From Arenicola marina (Eukaryota > Annelida > Polychaeta > Arenicolidae): a DNA stretch of 64,000 nt. Made by a program: the position numbers and the translations under genes. The stretch is from positions 441,501 to 505,500 of the forward strand of contig OZ025253.1 in the NCBI GenBank assembly GCA_964019135.1, in the 5' to 3' direction. Of the stretch, positions 34,606 through 45,500 are shown one piece after another. Position 1 is the stretch's first letter; each line of letters begins with the position of its first letter. The notes beneath the pieces are model-generated. The model made no database searches. It was given only the letters and a program-made list of their open reading frames with translations, and was not told the origin of the DNA.

Positions 34606-36180
34606 ATACCTACATTTCTATTATTATTTCGTCGGAAATATGTGTTCTTAGACTGACTTAGATCTAGACGAGAATGTCAAGCGTAGCTTGAGAAGGGAGA
34701 CGAAAATCTGGGGATAAGTGCAACTGGAATATATATAGCGAGTGCCGACTATGTACATGCATTACTGACAGAGTATAGGCCGAAATGTCAGCGCGCCGTG
34801 AGTCATTTGGCGTATCGAAGCTTTATAATGGGATCGGCCATATTAATGTTTTTTTTTTTTTGCGTGCAAAGCACTGGTGTGATTTGAATGGTATTTGGCA
34901 CACATGACGTCAGTAATATTGGTACCTATTCCACGACATACAGGAAGTCTATCTGCATGTATGTAGGCACAGCGATCTTTCTCCATTTTTATTCGGGTCG
35001 AATTTAACCATCCAATAGCTCGAAAACTATAAATGTGAGGTGAAATCTGAGACCACACTTCCTCTCTCAGAAGAATACGTTGAGACAAACCGCGGATCTC
35101 TAGAGCCAATTTTAACGGAGCTACGAAGAAAAACATGATTCGTGACCTTGACCTTGTTGTGACCTTGACCTTGGATGCGTTACCTCGGTGAATATAGTCA
35201 TTCGCGTCCAAATACTAATGTCATGTAATGCGCAAGGCACCGTTTGTCTGACTTGTCCCATCACGGAGAAATGGAGGTTTTTTTTTCCCGCCAACATTCT
35301 CATAGGGTGCCATGTTAAAGTTTGGGAATTTTTGCACAAAAGCTATATGGGCGATTTGCTAAATTTTAAAGACCGTATCAAGGTACCCTCAGACCCAATA
35401 CGTGAAATAATTTGCAGTGTGATTAAATGTAAAAAATGTGAACGCTATAGCTATTTTTTTCGACTTTTGGTCTCCCAATGGTTAAGCGAATTTCAATTCG
35501 GTTCATATTTGACCATCGAATAACTCGAAAACTATTAACGAGAGGTGAAACGGAGTTACTGCTAAAAACATGTTTCGTGACCTTAACTTTGCTGTGACCT
35601 TGACATTTGACCTACATGGCCCATCTTTGAACTTAGCATGACAGTGGGCTGTGGCATTATCTTTGCAGAAAGAAAACTTTTTGCAAATTTTCAACAGCCC
35701 GTAGCGCGAAAACGTTTCATCCTACGTCAAATTTGATGCAAGTAAAGCGAAAGATTTTGACGAGCTGAGTATTTTGACATTAATTGCGGATCTCTAGCTG
35801 TAATATAAAGATACCTATATGACGTCACCGTGACGTTGACGTTTGAGGTACGTTGCCCATCTACGAACTTGACGTGATGATGGTCTGTCGGAATGTTTTG
35901 GTAAAAGGGGAGATCGGTATCTTTAGGCATTCGACAGATATGGCGCGACAACACAAACAGACTCAGACAAACAGAACACACCGACATAAGACGAAAATCT
36001 ACGATTTTAATAATGGCGCATATTCCGTTCACATCGTGGAAAAGACCCGACCGCATTGTTCTCATCCTCATCGCCAGATGGCGCGGCATAGAGATCACGC
36101 GAAGTGTTTTCCCACTCTGCCTTCCATTCATATAAAGGAATCTTGAATTGCATTGTAAAAGGGCATCGTCGCTCAAAAAA
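34606..36180. repeat. Old dispersed repeat with TGACCTTGACC motifs
   Basis: Two or three diverged copies of a unit of about 500-600 bp. Shared phrases are AACTCGAAAACTAT at about 35010 and 35525, and CATG(A/T)TTCGTGACCTT at about 35135 and 35570. A GTTGACGTTTGAGG relative lies at about 35838. TGACCTTGACC is doubled at 35142-35172. The short ORFs in this stretch are not conserved between the copies. Bases 34606-34840 show nothing recognisable. It looks like a decayed transposon family, class unknown. Confidence 0.5.
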
Positions 36181-36246
36181 AGGGGGACTCCAGGGACCCT
36201 CCCCTCATAACTCTCTAGCTCTATAAACAAAGGGGGCCTCCCTGAT

Positions 36247-36571
36247 CAGGGGCGGATCTCCCCCCCCCCCTTGGGAACTGAGTTACATTTCTAATAGAAA
36301 TGACATCACATCATTATGATACATGTGGTGACTTAAATATGCGACAACTTGAAACGGCATTGTCAAAATTTTCTCAAGATGACATGCTATCGGAGCAAAA
36401 ACACCGAAACGCATTTTTAAAATTCACATCGTCATTTGCACCGTGTTATTTAGAAGCAGTGTGGGTTGCACCTACAACATGTCACTTTGCGATGTACTTC
36501 ATCGTGAAGCCCGACTTTTACAGTTGCAAGCCCCCTAACCCCCCTCTTTAACCGCCGCTAGATCCGCCCTG
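36247..36571. repeat. Small inverted-repeat element with CAGGGGCGGATCT ends
   Basis: About 325 bp bounded by CAGGGGCGGATCT at the left and AGATCCGCCCTG at the right, which are inverted copies of each other (12 of 13). A poly-C run follows the left end. No clear target duplication is seen. A related end (GGATCCGCCCATG) occurs at about 54413. Probably a MITE; the CAGGGGCGG start would suit hAT, but this is a guess. Confidence 0.5.
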
Positions 36572-37088
36572 GATTCGGCATATGCTTTTGTGCCAGATTT
36601 TGATCGTACCACCAGAACGGCAATATGCGCGGTCGGTGGGGCTCTACCCACGGGAGGATCCAGGGGTTGGGGCGGGACGGGGGGGGGGGGGTGGGTACTT
36701 AGTACATTGTTGTGGGCGGGGGGGGGGGCGGGGTCCGCGGTAAAGCCCCCTCTTTTGCACCGCCAAAATCCCCTCGGTCGGGGCTTTTTACCGCCAAAAT
36801 CCGCTCGGAAGGGGCATCATTTTTTTTGCGGCAACCCGCTCTATGAACGCATATTTTCAGAGCCCCCCCCCCCCCCCCCCCACCCCCCTCGGTCGCAAGT
36901 TTTCGAATATCCGCTCTATAGGGGCATCTTTTTTATCACAAATGTCCGCTCCCCCTGAGGCATCAAGGCACCCGCGGAACCCCCCCACCAGATTTGTATA
37001 ACAGTGCCCCCCCCCCACCCCGGGGGGGCGGAGGTCCCGGGTCAGAGACAGCTAGTTCCTCACATTATCTCTGCCCCATATAACAGCC
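36572..37088. repeat. G/C-tract-rich low-complexity region
   Basis: Contains long G runs (about 36688 and 36720) and long C runs (about 36863 and 37008), with repeated phrases such as CCGCCAAAATCC and CCGCTCTATAG. A GGATCCAGGGG motif at about 36655 resembles the neighbouring small element. Possibly a second, degenerate copy of that class. No gene seen. Confidence 0.45.
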
Positions 37089-37163
37089 TACCTCACGGTT
37101 GACCTCAACGCTGCTGGTGTCACGAATCGTTTTAGTTTTTTTTTTTTAGATTGAATATTGTAT
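37089..37163 (-). repeat. Repeat R, fragment 1 (left of the 4.3-kb transposon)
   Basis: Matches the reverse complement of 60535-60613, for example CTCACGGTTGACC and TTTAGATTGAATATTG. Repeat R was later split here by the transposon at 37164-41491 and further on by the Gypsy element. The last five bases (TGTAT) are the target duplication of the transposon. Confidence 0.7.
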
Positions 37164-37179
37164 CAGGTCGAAGACGACC

Positions 37180-37290
37180 CTAGATCGAGGGTTATCGCTA
37201 GATCGAGGGTTAACCCTAGATCGAGGGTTATCGCTAGATCGAGGGTTAACCCTAGATCGAGGGTTAACCCTAGATCGAGGGTTAACCCTA
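37180..37290. repeat. 18-bp subterminal repeats of the transposon
   Basis: Six near-perfect copies of CTAGATCGAGGGTTAACC (GTTATCG in two of them) followed by a degenerate CTAGAAGGAGGG. The terminal inverted repeat itself contains the same GATCGAGGG core. That links the array to the element's ends. Confidence 0.85.
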
Positions 37291-38357
37291 GAAGGAGGGA
37301 AAACGGAAGTTGACACGTATCGTCACGTGCAAGGTCTTAGCAAAACACGACCACGTGCGAGGGCCTGCATAAGACAAGTAAAACTGTATATTATCTAAAA
37401 TCTTTAGTAACAAGATCGAAATTTTTGTTCATGTTTACAATATGTAGTAGAAATTAATTCATAGTTCTGCGAAAGAGCAGGATGTAACTTTGAAAACTGA
37501 TAAGTATATGTGATAACAGGCGTGCCGTGCCAAGATTTATGTTGTATGGAAAGCCATATATATCATAATGTATTGCCTTGAGGCTAACAGTTCATTCTAA
37601 CGTTGTTGAACTAACTTTAAAGTGCTTGCAATAGCACATGCCGTATCTGTTTTATAATTTATTAATATTTAGGTGACCTGAGAAATGGCGTCAACTAAAA
37701 GCTAGAGGCTTCGAAAAGGTGACTTAGTGTGATATAGACATACAGCAAGTTACATGTTCTGTTTTGCTTTCACGTTTTAAAAAGTTCAAGGGTTGTCTTC
37801 TTGCATATATATAAGAAACCATACATTTATTTGTGTTTTATTGATTTGGGTTCAAGTGCATCCAAATGTTTGTATTGGACTGTCCCAGGTGGTATAGCCT
37901 TAATTTCAATAATTTGTATTATAATTATTTAAACTTTGACATTGCTATCGCTTGTTATATATTTATATTTTGTTAGGTTCAATATACATAAGTATAATAT
38001 ATCAACATTAAAAGTACTTCCTTTGGCTTGCTGTTGTCAACTTTATTGATATAGGCATATACATACGTACGAAATAATTTTTTCAAGGTATATAAATGAT
38101 TCAGGATACGATGTTACGATGCAACAACAGTCATATTTTATGTTAGTGTATGTCTCATACCTGCTTGAATTAATACCTGGCTAACTGCATGAACTGCCTG
38201 ATACTCATAACTACATGTACATAGGGTACATTCACCAATCGCAACGATTAATATGGTCACTTGTTAATACTGTGCAAATCTCACACACGCATCAACACAT
38301 ATTTCAGGCATGGCAATATCTGGCGGCACCACACGGGACCAATCTAAATCAATGAAA

Positions 38358-40537
38358 TTATCGACCTCTAGAAATTAAATTATCGACAGCTACCTCTAGC
38401 TCACGATAGAAAGGGTGCGTGCGGCCCGACCATAGATTAGCAAACTTCGCTCTCCCTGCGTAGACAAATGGTGCCCTTGCACTTCGTGTACCTTCCCGGT
38501 ACATAAACAGGGCATCCAAGAACTCGAAGGCAATATCAGCCATGAAGTTGTAAGAGTCGTCTTTGACCTCTGTCATGACGAACCTAAGGAAAGCCGACGG
38601 GGAGTGGTTCGGATTACCGATGAGGAGCTGCTTGCGCACATACGGCACCAAGAGCTCCTTTGTTATGGCATTTCTGGCAATCCGACATAGTCCCATCCTT
38701 TATGGTGGTCAGCGACCCTCTTTGCTGATTTCAGAGCGTTTTCCGACCTGAAATTGAATAAGAGGACCATGTCTTTGCAGAAGACTTTCCAACACAGTTC
38801 TACAATCCCCTTGAACATATTGATCTCCATATGGCCAGGTCCTGGTTGCAACAGAACCCAGTCCTATTCCAGTTCGAACTGACGGCTTCCTGAGTGTGCT
38901 TCCTTCATGTGTGAATGTATTTGCGCCAACCCAGAGACGCTTTTGCTGCAAACAGTGCACATGTACGTACTCATGATTGTGCGGAGACACAATACATATG
39001 GAAGTCCATCACAGTAGACGGTGAGGCACTCTCTGGAGCCACCACCGTATCTCCGAATCCCGGCCTGTGCCCCAATATTCCGTAATACAATATTTACGGC
39101 ATCGTACGAACAGGGACTGATGAAAACAGGGTCCAAGAGTGACGATTGAATTGCGTCTGCTTCCTGCGTGGGCGAACAGCCCATGTTGCCAGCACCTGCC
39201 CGTGCGAGACTGACGTGCACCTGATTGGTGGTTTTGTTCGCCACCATTCGGTACGTTTTGGGGGTAAAATGAGGGGCGTTTTATTCCTCAAAAGTGTCCT
39301 TTCCATCAACCCCAAGGGCTTCTGCTTGTGAGGTATTTAGCTTTTTCTTGCAGATTGGGCAATTTATTTTGTTCTTGGGATCTTCCAACGGTCCAACGCG
39401 TCGTCTATTTGGTCGCGATACTTATTGACGCTTTCTACACATATTTCCCTCTGCTCATTGGCCACTTTAGCCAATTTATCCACGAGATATGGATACAGGT
39501 GTTGACGAAAATGTACATCACGCACTTCTGGCACTTTATCAACATATTTGACCGATTCTGTTTTGGGGGTGCGACTATTGCTAACGGCCCACACGCCTGG
39601 TTTTTTTCTAGCTCCCACTGCAAAGAACCATTCGCATCAGATTGGGAAAAGATAACCATTGTGATTATATGGCACTGGAATCCCCCCCCCCCTCCACTCC
39701 CAACTGCACGTGGCACGCTCTATGTAACACTCGGTTGTTGTCAAAAGCAGAAAATAGGTCTCCTGCTAATTCCAGATGTGTACCTCGGCCTAGGTTGCTT
39801 AACCACGTTTTCACAGATTGGTAAGACCCATGAGCACTGTTGTTTGCCAATGTATGAAGCGCTAACCTGCTGCCGGTTAAGCTGTACATCATTACTGACT
39901 CCCTGAAATGAAGGGGCATCACAAGCCTGGGCGCCGTTAGATTCATGATCGATTCTACCGTTTTACAGAGTTTGTTGTCAGTGTTAAATGACTGGTCCTC
40001 TGATTGCTGGAGAGATTGTGAGTTACTTTGTGCGACATTATTTACACCTTCTACAAACGACTTTATAACCCCGTTACGCTCCTTGACATATTCAGAAATT
40101 ACCATATTGTTCAAACATTCAATGTCTCTAGCAAGGGACAAAGACAGACTGTCTTGTCGAATTGCTTCATGTTCGTTGATCCCCAGGGCATATGCCAGTT
40201 GCTTTTTCCTTGTGGTGCTCAAATTGTCTAAATTTATGTCATCCAGATCAATAATAATGTTCTCAGTCTGCACGGCGACTGAATGATGTTGAAATTTAGC
40301 TTTCTTTGTCGCCACCGGATAACAAATGCTATCATATCTCAACGCGATATCCTCCTCATTAGCTAAATCAGGGTATCTGGTCGCCACCTCCTTGCAGCAA
40401 TCCGAGCAGCACCTGGCTTGTGAAACCGGTTGATTGGCTGCAAAACTCCTGCCGCATAGCTCTGCAAGTTTTCGTGCGACTGCCCGTGGTGCTCTAGATG
40501 TCAGCTGTGAACTACATCCCCCTTCACTGTGCAGCAC
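38358..40537 (-). pseudogene. Decayed zinc-finger protein of the 4.3-kb transposon (putative transposase)
   Basis: Fragments of one protein run along the minus strand. The N-terminal 290-residue part (40537 to 39665) has a Cys-rich patch (ARCCSDCCKEV) and ends near LFSAFDNNRVLHRACHV. A middle part reads PEVRDVHFRQHLYPYLV. A further part (38864-39247) has a C2H2 finger, CTVCSKSV then HSHMKEAH. The C-terminal parts carry WDWVLLQPGPGHMEINMFK and AHFRFVMTEVKDD-like helices ending PFYRELEVAVDNL. By memory the FDNN, PGPGHMEINM and HP.YxxxE features resemble uncharacterised transposon proteins (DUF6589-like) of cnidarians and lancelets; no family is certain. Several frameshifts or unrecognised introns separate the pieces, and no intact ORF remains. 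It serves only the element. Confidence 0.55.
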
Positions 40538-41496
40538 CTCGCTTGCACATCGTGCCCGGAATTTGGCATGCTGCCAATGCTAAAATGATGTCGGAAATTT
40601 GAAGATATTAATACACTAAGTAATTTGCAAATGATAGTTATGATGTTCTCAACAGCTGTATGATCCTGTATAAACAGGTACATTTTGAAGAACTTACTTT
40701 ACTGTAGCCCTACAAAAACCAGTGCGGGTGTCTCTCCTGCCCCCCCCCCCCCCCCCCCTCTGATTTATCGCGCTTGTGGTGTGGGCGCTTCAGCAACAAT
40801 TTATGCATAATCGCAATTATATTGATAACCGTACAAAAAATGTTGAGGGTTACTTGACGTTAAAATTTTTTTTGGGAAAAACTGAACTTATACACACCAA
40901 AAGCTCTAGAAGTTAACAAAATATATGAACTAGTTTAATTGCTGTTACATCACAGTTGTCAAAAACTAAACAATAAGTACAATAAAAGTACGCCACCTAA
41001 AATCCGATCATTGCGCATTATGACCGACACGGCATGCCATAATGTGAGCCTGATAACAACGTCTATATTTTCCAATCGCGTCAATGGATCTTAAATCGCG
41101 TCGACAGTTTTGTTGAAAATTTAACTCTGCATGTCGTATTAACGGTTTCATGCCCTCCAAGTTTAAATTCTGCCCTCCAAATGTATTTTATGCATGTAGC
41201 TGACCACAGTGGTGATGAACGTATTGTCGTAAAAAAATTTGTCATGTCACAAGGTCATGTAACTAGGTCATGACCTGTCCCTAATATCTTGAACTAACTT
41301 TAGAAACTTTTGGCGAATCAAAAGATTCGGTACAATTCGATATATGATATCTTTTGTAACGTGCCTCATAAACGGTTGAGCGGAATTAAATGAATATGAT
41401 GACGTCAGTCGACTTCCCTCGATCGAGGGAAAAGTACGCGGTTTACCCTCGTTCTAGGGATATCCCTCGATCAAGGGTCGTCTTCGACCTGTGTAT

Positions 41497-42412
41497 TATT
41501 GCTGCAGAATTTGAAAAATATGGACATTTCGCTGTCGAATTATGACACAATTAATGGAAGAGTTGAGCGAAAAAAAATAACATTTAATTCTGATGGTTAA
41601 ATTTGACGTGGGGCAGAGGGACCAACAACGTCACATGGGGCTAGCATTAGGCTACACGTGCTCACCTTGACATGTAGGAATATTGGCGCAAGTGCCCCCA
41701 GGCAAGCCCACTTCTCGAGGGGCACAACGGTGTCCATGCACAGTTCTTTAGACGTCAGTCGGGAATCGACTGTAGCTATTATCATGTGTGCGCATACAAT
41801 CATAGTGTTTACGTATTCTATATACCTTGTTATCTTCTGACATCAAGAAAGTGTGTCAACACTAAGTTGTTTCGGTTATATTTTCGCGAAGAAATGTTGG
41901 AGCATAGTCTTTTCGTATGCGTATGCAGCGCCACCTGGCGAGTCCCGCCATCATTTGAACCATTTGTAGCCTGGGTCCCAGACTTTGTGAATTACCCCTG
42001 TTACCTGTGACAGAGGGCGCTGCTGTTGTCCTTAAGTTCAAAGTGAGCGACTGACAAGCGGAGATTCCTATGCTAACGGAGCGGGGAACCAAGTTGCATT
42101 TACAGGTACCGGCATGCGCCAAAAACAAATATGGCGGACGGTAGATTATTACCTTTATCCTTGAAAAGTTCCAAAATGGAGCGCCATCATGCGGTAGCCG
42201 TCAGATGGCAGCACAACTTAAGACCAAATTTGGTCGCGACGCCTGGCGAAGCGATGCACTTTCGAGATAGGGCTGTACAGTCAATTCGGGATCTTATCGA
42301 GACCCCACGAGACAGGGATATCAACGGCCTGTACGTGCTGCCTACCTTCCGGTTGTTTGCCTTCACTCGCCTCACACACAAAATCGGCTAAAGCTGTCCT
42401 TGGAAGCACAAC
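41497..42412 (-). repeat. Repeat R, fragment 2 (between the transposon and the Gypsy element)
   Basis: The left part (41497-41625) and right part (about 42265-42412) match the reverse complement of 60080-60530. Examples are GCAGAATTTGAAAAA, GGTTAAATTTGACGTGGG, AGGGCTGTACAGTCA and GCTAAAGCTGTCCTTG. The middle, about 41630-42260, has no counterpart there and is either an insertion in this copy or a replaced segment. It shows no gene. A GTAGCCTGGGTCCCAGAC motif lies at 41968. It ends with ACAAC, the target duplication of the Gypsy element. Confidence 0.65.
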
Positions 42413-42584
42413 TGTATAATGATAAAGTAGTCAACGAAAGGCGCTACTTTTACATCATTTAATATCAAATCAAAAACATCCTTCAAAGATGGAAAAGACA
42501 AAAGTTCCTCCTCCCACATCCGTTACAACGCGTAGCCATGACGCTCAATGCCAGGTTTTGTCATAACGTCCTCGTTATTCCACA
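42413..42584 (-). repeat. 3' LTR of the Gypsy element
   Basis: 172 bp, the same sequence as the other LTR on reading through both. It begins (on +) TGTATAATGATAAAGTAG and ends TTATTCCACA. The polypurine tract lies directly beside it. Confidence 0.93.
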
Positions 42585-42599
42585 TCCCCCCTTCCCCCA

Positions 42600-45500
42600 A
42601 CGGGGAGGCCCGAAGTGCTAGGGCCGATGCGGCAGCTGTAGTCGTGGAAGGACCCACGGAGAGATGGAGAGAGGGCGCGGCGTGGACGGCGCTCTCGAGT
42701 GCTGCTGCGGGGTGGCTGGGGTGGGGAGGTGGTAGCAGGTGTGTCGGCCTTGGGCGACGCCGGCACAGTCTTGGTGGGCACGAGGTCATTGACAACCGGC
42801 ACGGCAGGAGGCGGCCCCTCGAGGACTGTCTCAGGGCAGACTACCCTCGAGTCCTCGGGATTATTCTGCCCGGGAGGAGCGACCTGCGGGTCGGTGACCA
42901 TGGGGGATGACGGAGCCGGGGTAAGGGGTAGGATTGTAGGTCGCGCATCGAAGGGTGTGTGCTTTCGTAGAAAGCGGCGGTTGCGTAAGGTGCACCTGCC
43001 CGATCCGTCCAAGCGAACGACATACTGATGGTGGTCACGTGACTCAACAATGCGGCCGGTTTTGTCCCAGCGCCGAGGATGATTGCCGGTCTGGTTCTGG
43101 ACGGATACAAAGTCTCCAACCGTAAGCGGTGGCAGGAGGTTGGTGTGTTCGTTGTAGCGTTCGATGGCCTTGATGTGACGGTGGGCGAGGGCTCGTTCTC
43201 GGTCCTCGGCCAGGGTTAGCCATTCCTTGCGGATCCGAAGCAGGCTGGGAAGATTGGGTATATGGTCGCGTAGTGTGCGCCCGTAGAGCAGCTGAGCTGG
43301 TGACAGCTCTAGACCCGGCAGGGGTGTGTTCCGGTATTGTAGGAGGGCTCTGGCGAAGCCGTCGGTGTCGAGCCCGCCGTTTGCTGACATGTTGGACATC
43401 AAGAGGCGCTTCGCCGTCTTGACCGCGGCCTCGGCTCTACCGTTGCTCTGGGCATAGTAAGCAGAAGAGAGGCGCCATGTCACGCCCCACTGCTGGAGGA
43501 ATCGCTGGACGTGATGGGAGGGAAATGGCTGTCCTCCATCTGTGGCTAATTCCGCAGGTGCGCCGTATATCCCAAACAGCGTGCGGAGTTCTCGGCACAG
43601 GGATTTTGAATCGGTATGTAGAGAGTCGCATTTGGCGATTGACAACCATCCTGTCTACCGATCGGCGTAGGCTAGGTAGCGATGGCCTTGTAAATCAAAG
43701 TAATCAGCGACAGCGAATTCGAACGGATAAGCTGGGGCAGGCGATGGCCTCATAGCTTCTGGGGCCTGTGATGGGGCGATCTTGTTGCAGGAGTGGCATT
43801 GTGCCCTGCGGGAGGAAATGGCAGAGTTCATCCCGGGCCAGAACACGCTGCGGGCGGCCCTGGCTTTCATGCCGGCGACACCCTGGTGGGCGGCGTGCAG
43901 GCCGTCGAGGGCCTCCTTTCTGAGGGACGGCGGGATGAGGACACGATCATTGTAGGTGCATATGCCTTCGTAAGAGCTGAGGTGGTCCCGGTAGCGCCAG
44001 TATGGGCGGATCTCCTCTGGTAGCTCATTCTCTGAGTTTGGGAAACCGTTGGTGATGGTGGTCGAGAGGCAGGTCATCGTGGCATCGGAGATGGAGGCCT
44101 CTCTGACGCGACCCAAAGTGATAGCAGAGGCGACGACGTCATCTGTATCATGAATGGCGTTTAGTGAAGCTAGGATGGATGAGTCACACTGACTGGCGAG
44201 GATGTCTGACTCAAGGCAATCAGTAGGTGAGGCTGCAACGCGGAGGGCATCGGCATGCGAGTTCCCTGTTGGGAGGCGGGAGCAGGCATCTGCGCTCTTC
44301 TGTGAGGCGCCAGGAATGTGTTTGATGTCGAAGGCGAACGGTAGGGTTTTCTCCTTTAGTCGGAATAGCCTGGGGTTTTTGATGGAATCTAGGCTCGAAT
44401 CACCAAGAATTTTAACGAGAAGTTTATGATCAGTGGCGATGAGCAGGTCCTTGCAACCCAGAACAAACATACGACACTTCTGCAGGCCGTAGGCAACGGC
44501 AAGTGCCTCACCCTCAGTAGGGGCGTAGCGGCTCTCAGCGTCCGTGGTGAACCGTGAACCGGCGAAAATTAGCCGCCATCCGTCGTTGCAACAGAGCGGA
44601 GCATCCGTCAAGGGGCAGTGGCAGTGCTTCTGAGTGAGTGTGAACCCCAGGCCTTTCTTGGACCAGTCCGTGGACAGGCAAGTGTAGCGAGTGCGCTCGA
44701 AGGTTTGTACACCTTTTTCGACCAATTTGATGATCTCCTGCCTGCTCTTCTCGAAACATGCGTCCAGGGCGCTATCCCAGTACCATTTTCCTGGTGTCAG
44801 GAGCTCGCGAAATGGCTGCATTGCCTCAGTTGTAAACAGGCTATAGGCAACTTGGTTTACCAGGCCGAACCAGGATCTAGCGTCGGTGATATTCGAAGGC
44901 GTGGGAAAGTTGCGAATTGCATCAAGGATTGCCGGCGATGGTTGGACGCCATGTTGCGTGACGGTGAATCCGGCGAATTCTATCTCTGGCCTGGAGAACT
45001 TAAATTTTGAAGGGTTGAATACCACACCGTTCTTTGCACATAGGGCGATGTAATCGACGGTGTGCCAGAAGGCGTTTTCAATGGAACTGTCCCAGAGGAG
45101 GCTGTCATCGATACACTTAGTTTTACGTTCTACGTCGGTTGTGATGTCGTCATAACACTTGGTGTAGCCGTCCCCTGCCACATGAGATCCTTGTGGAGCA
45201 CGTAGGTATCGATAGCGGCCCCATTCCGTGATGAAAGTGGTGGCGGCGCTAGCAGAGGGGTTGAGGCGCATCGAGTGGTAGCCGTTCCAGCAGTCCAGAG
45301 TCGTCATCCAGCAGTTGCGTGGGACCTGAGAGACCTGGTGGAAAGGAGCGGGTGTGTGATGGGTGAGCCTGTAGGTGGCTGTGTTGAGAGCCTGTAGATC
45401 AACTGTGCGACGAGGTGAGCCATCCTTCTTAGGTACGACGACCATGCGCGAGCACCAGATGGTAGGGGTGCCAGGAGGCACCGCTTCAATGATCCCAAGG

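Larger units (their letters stand above)
37164..41491 (-). mobile_element. Unclassified 4.3-kb DNA transposon with 5-bp target duplication
   Basis: The ends are inverted repeats of about 28 bp beginning CAGGTCGAAGACGACCC and continuing GATCGAGGG, with one mismatch. They are flanked by TGTAT at 37159-37163 and 41492-41496. The empty target is seen in the inverted copy of repeat R near 60535 (GAATATTGAATTTTCGATGC). The left end has six 18-bp CTAGATCGAGGG repeats, and the right end has several diverged CCCTCGATC copies, likely transposase-binding sites. A broken protein is encoded on the minus strand (38.36-40.54 kb). Flanks at 37.3-38.3 and 40.7-41.4 kb are AT-rich and non-coding. The 5-bp duplication suits few superfamilies (Transib is one), but the CAGG end does not fit Transib or ProtoRAG. 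Confidence 0.75.

Noticed and set aside
35727-36230. 167-codon antisense ORF and neighbouring short ORFs
   Set aside because: No recognisable motif, and the frames are not kept between the diverged copies of the repeat they lie in.
37164-41491. ProtoRAG or Transib element, suggested by the 5-bp target duplication
   Set aside because: The ends begin CAGGTCG, not CACTATG or CAC, and no RAG1-like or Transib-like motif was seen in the coding remnant.
42548-43028. Plus-strand ORFs over the Gypsy element
   Set aside because: Antisense shadows of the retrotransposon coding region.
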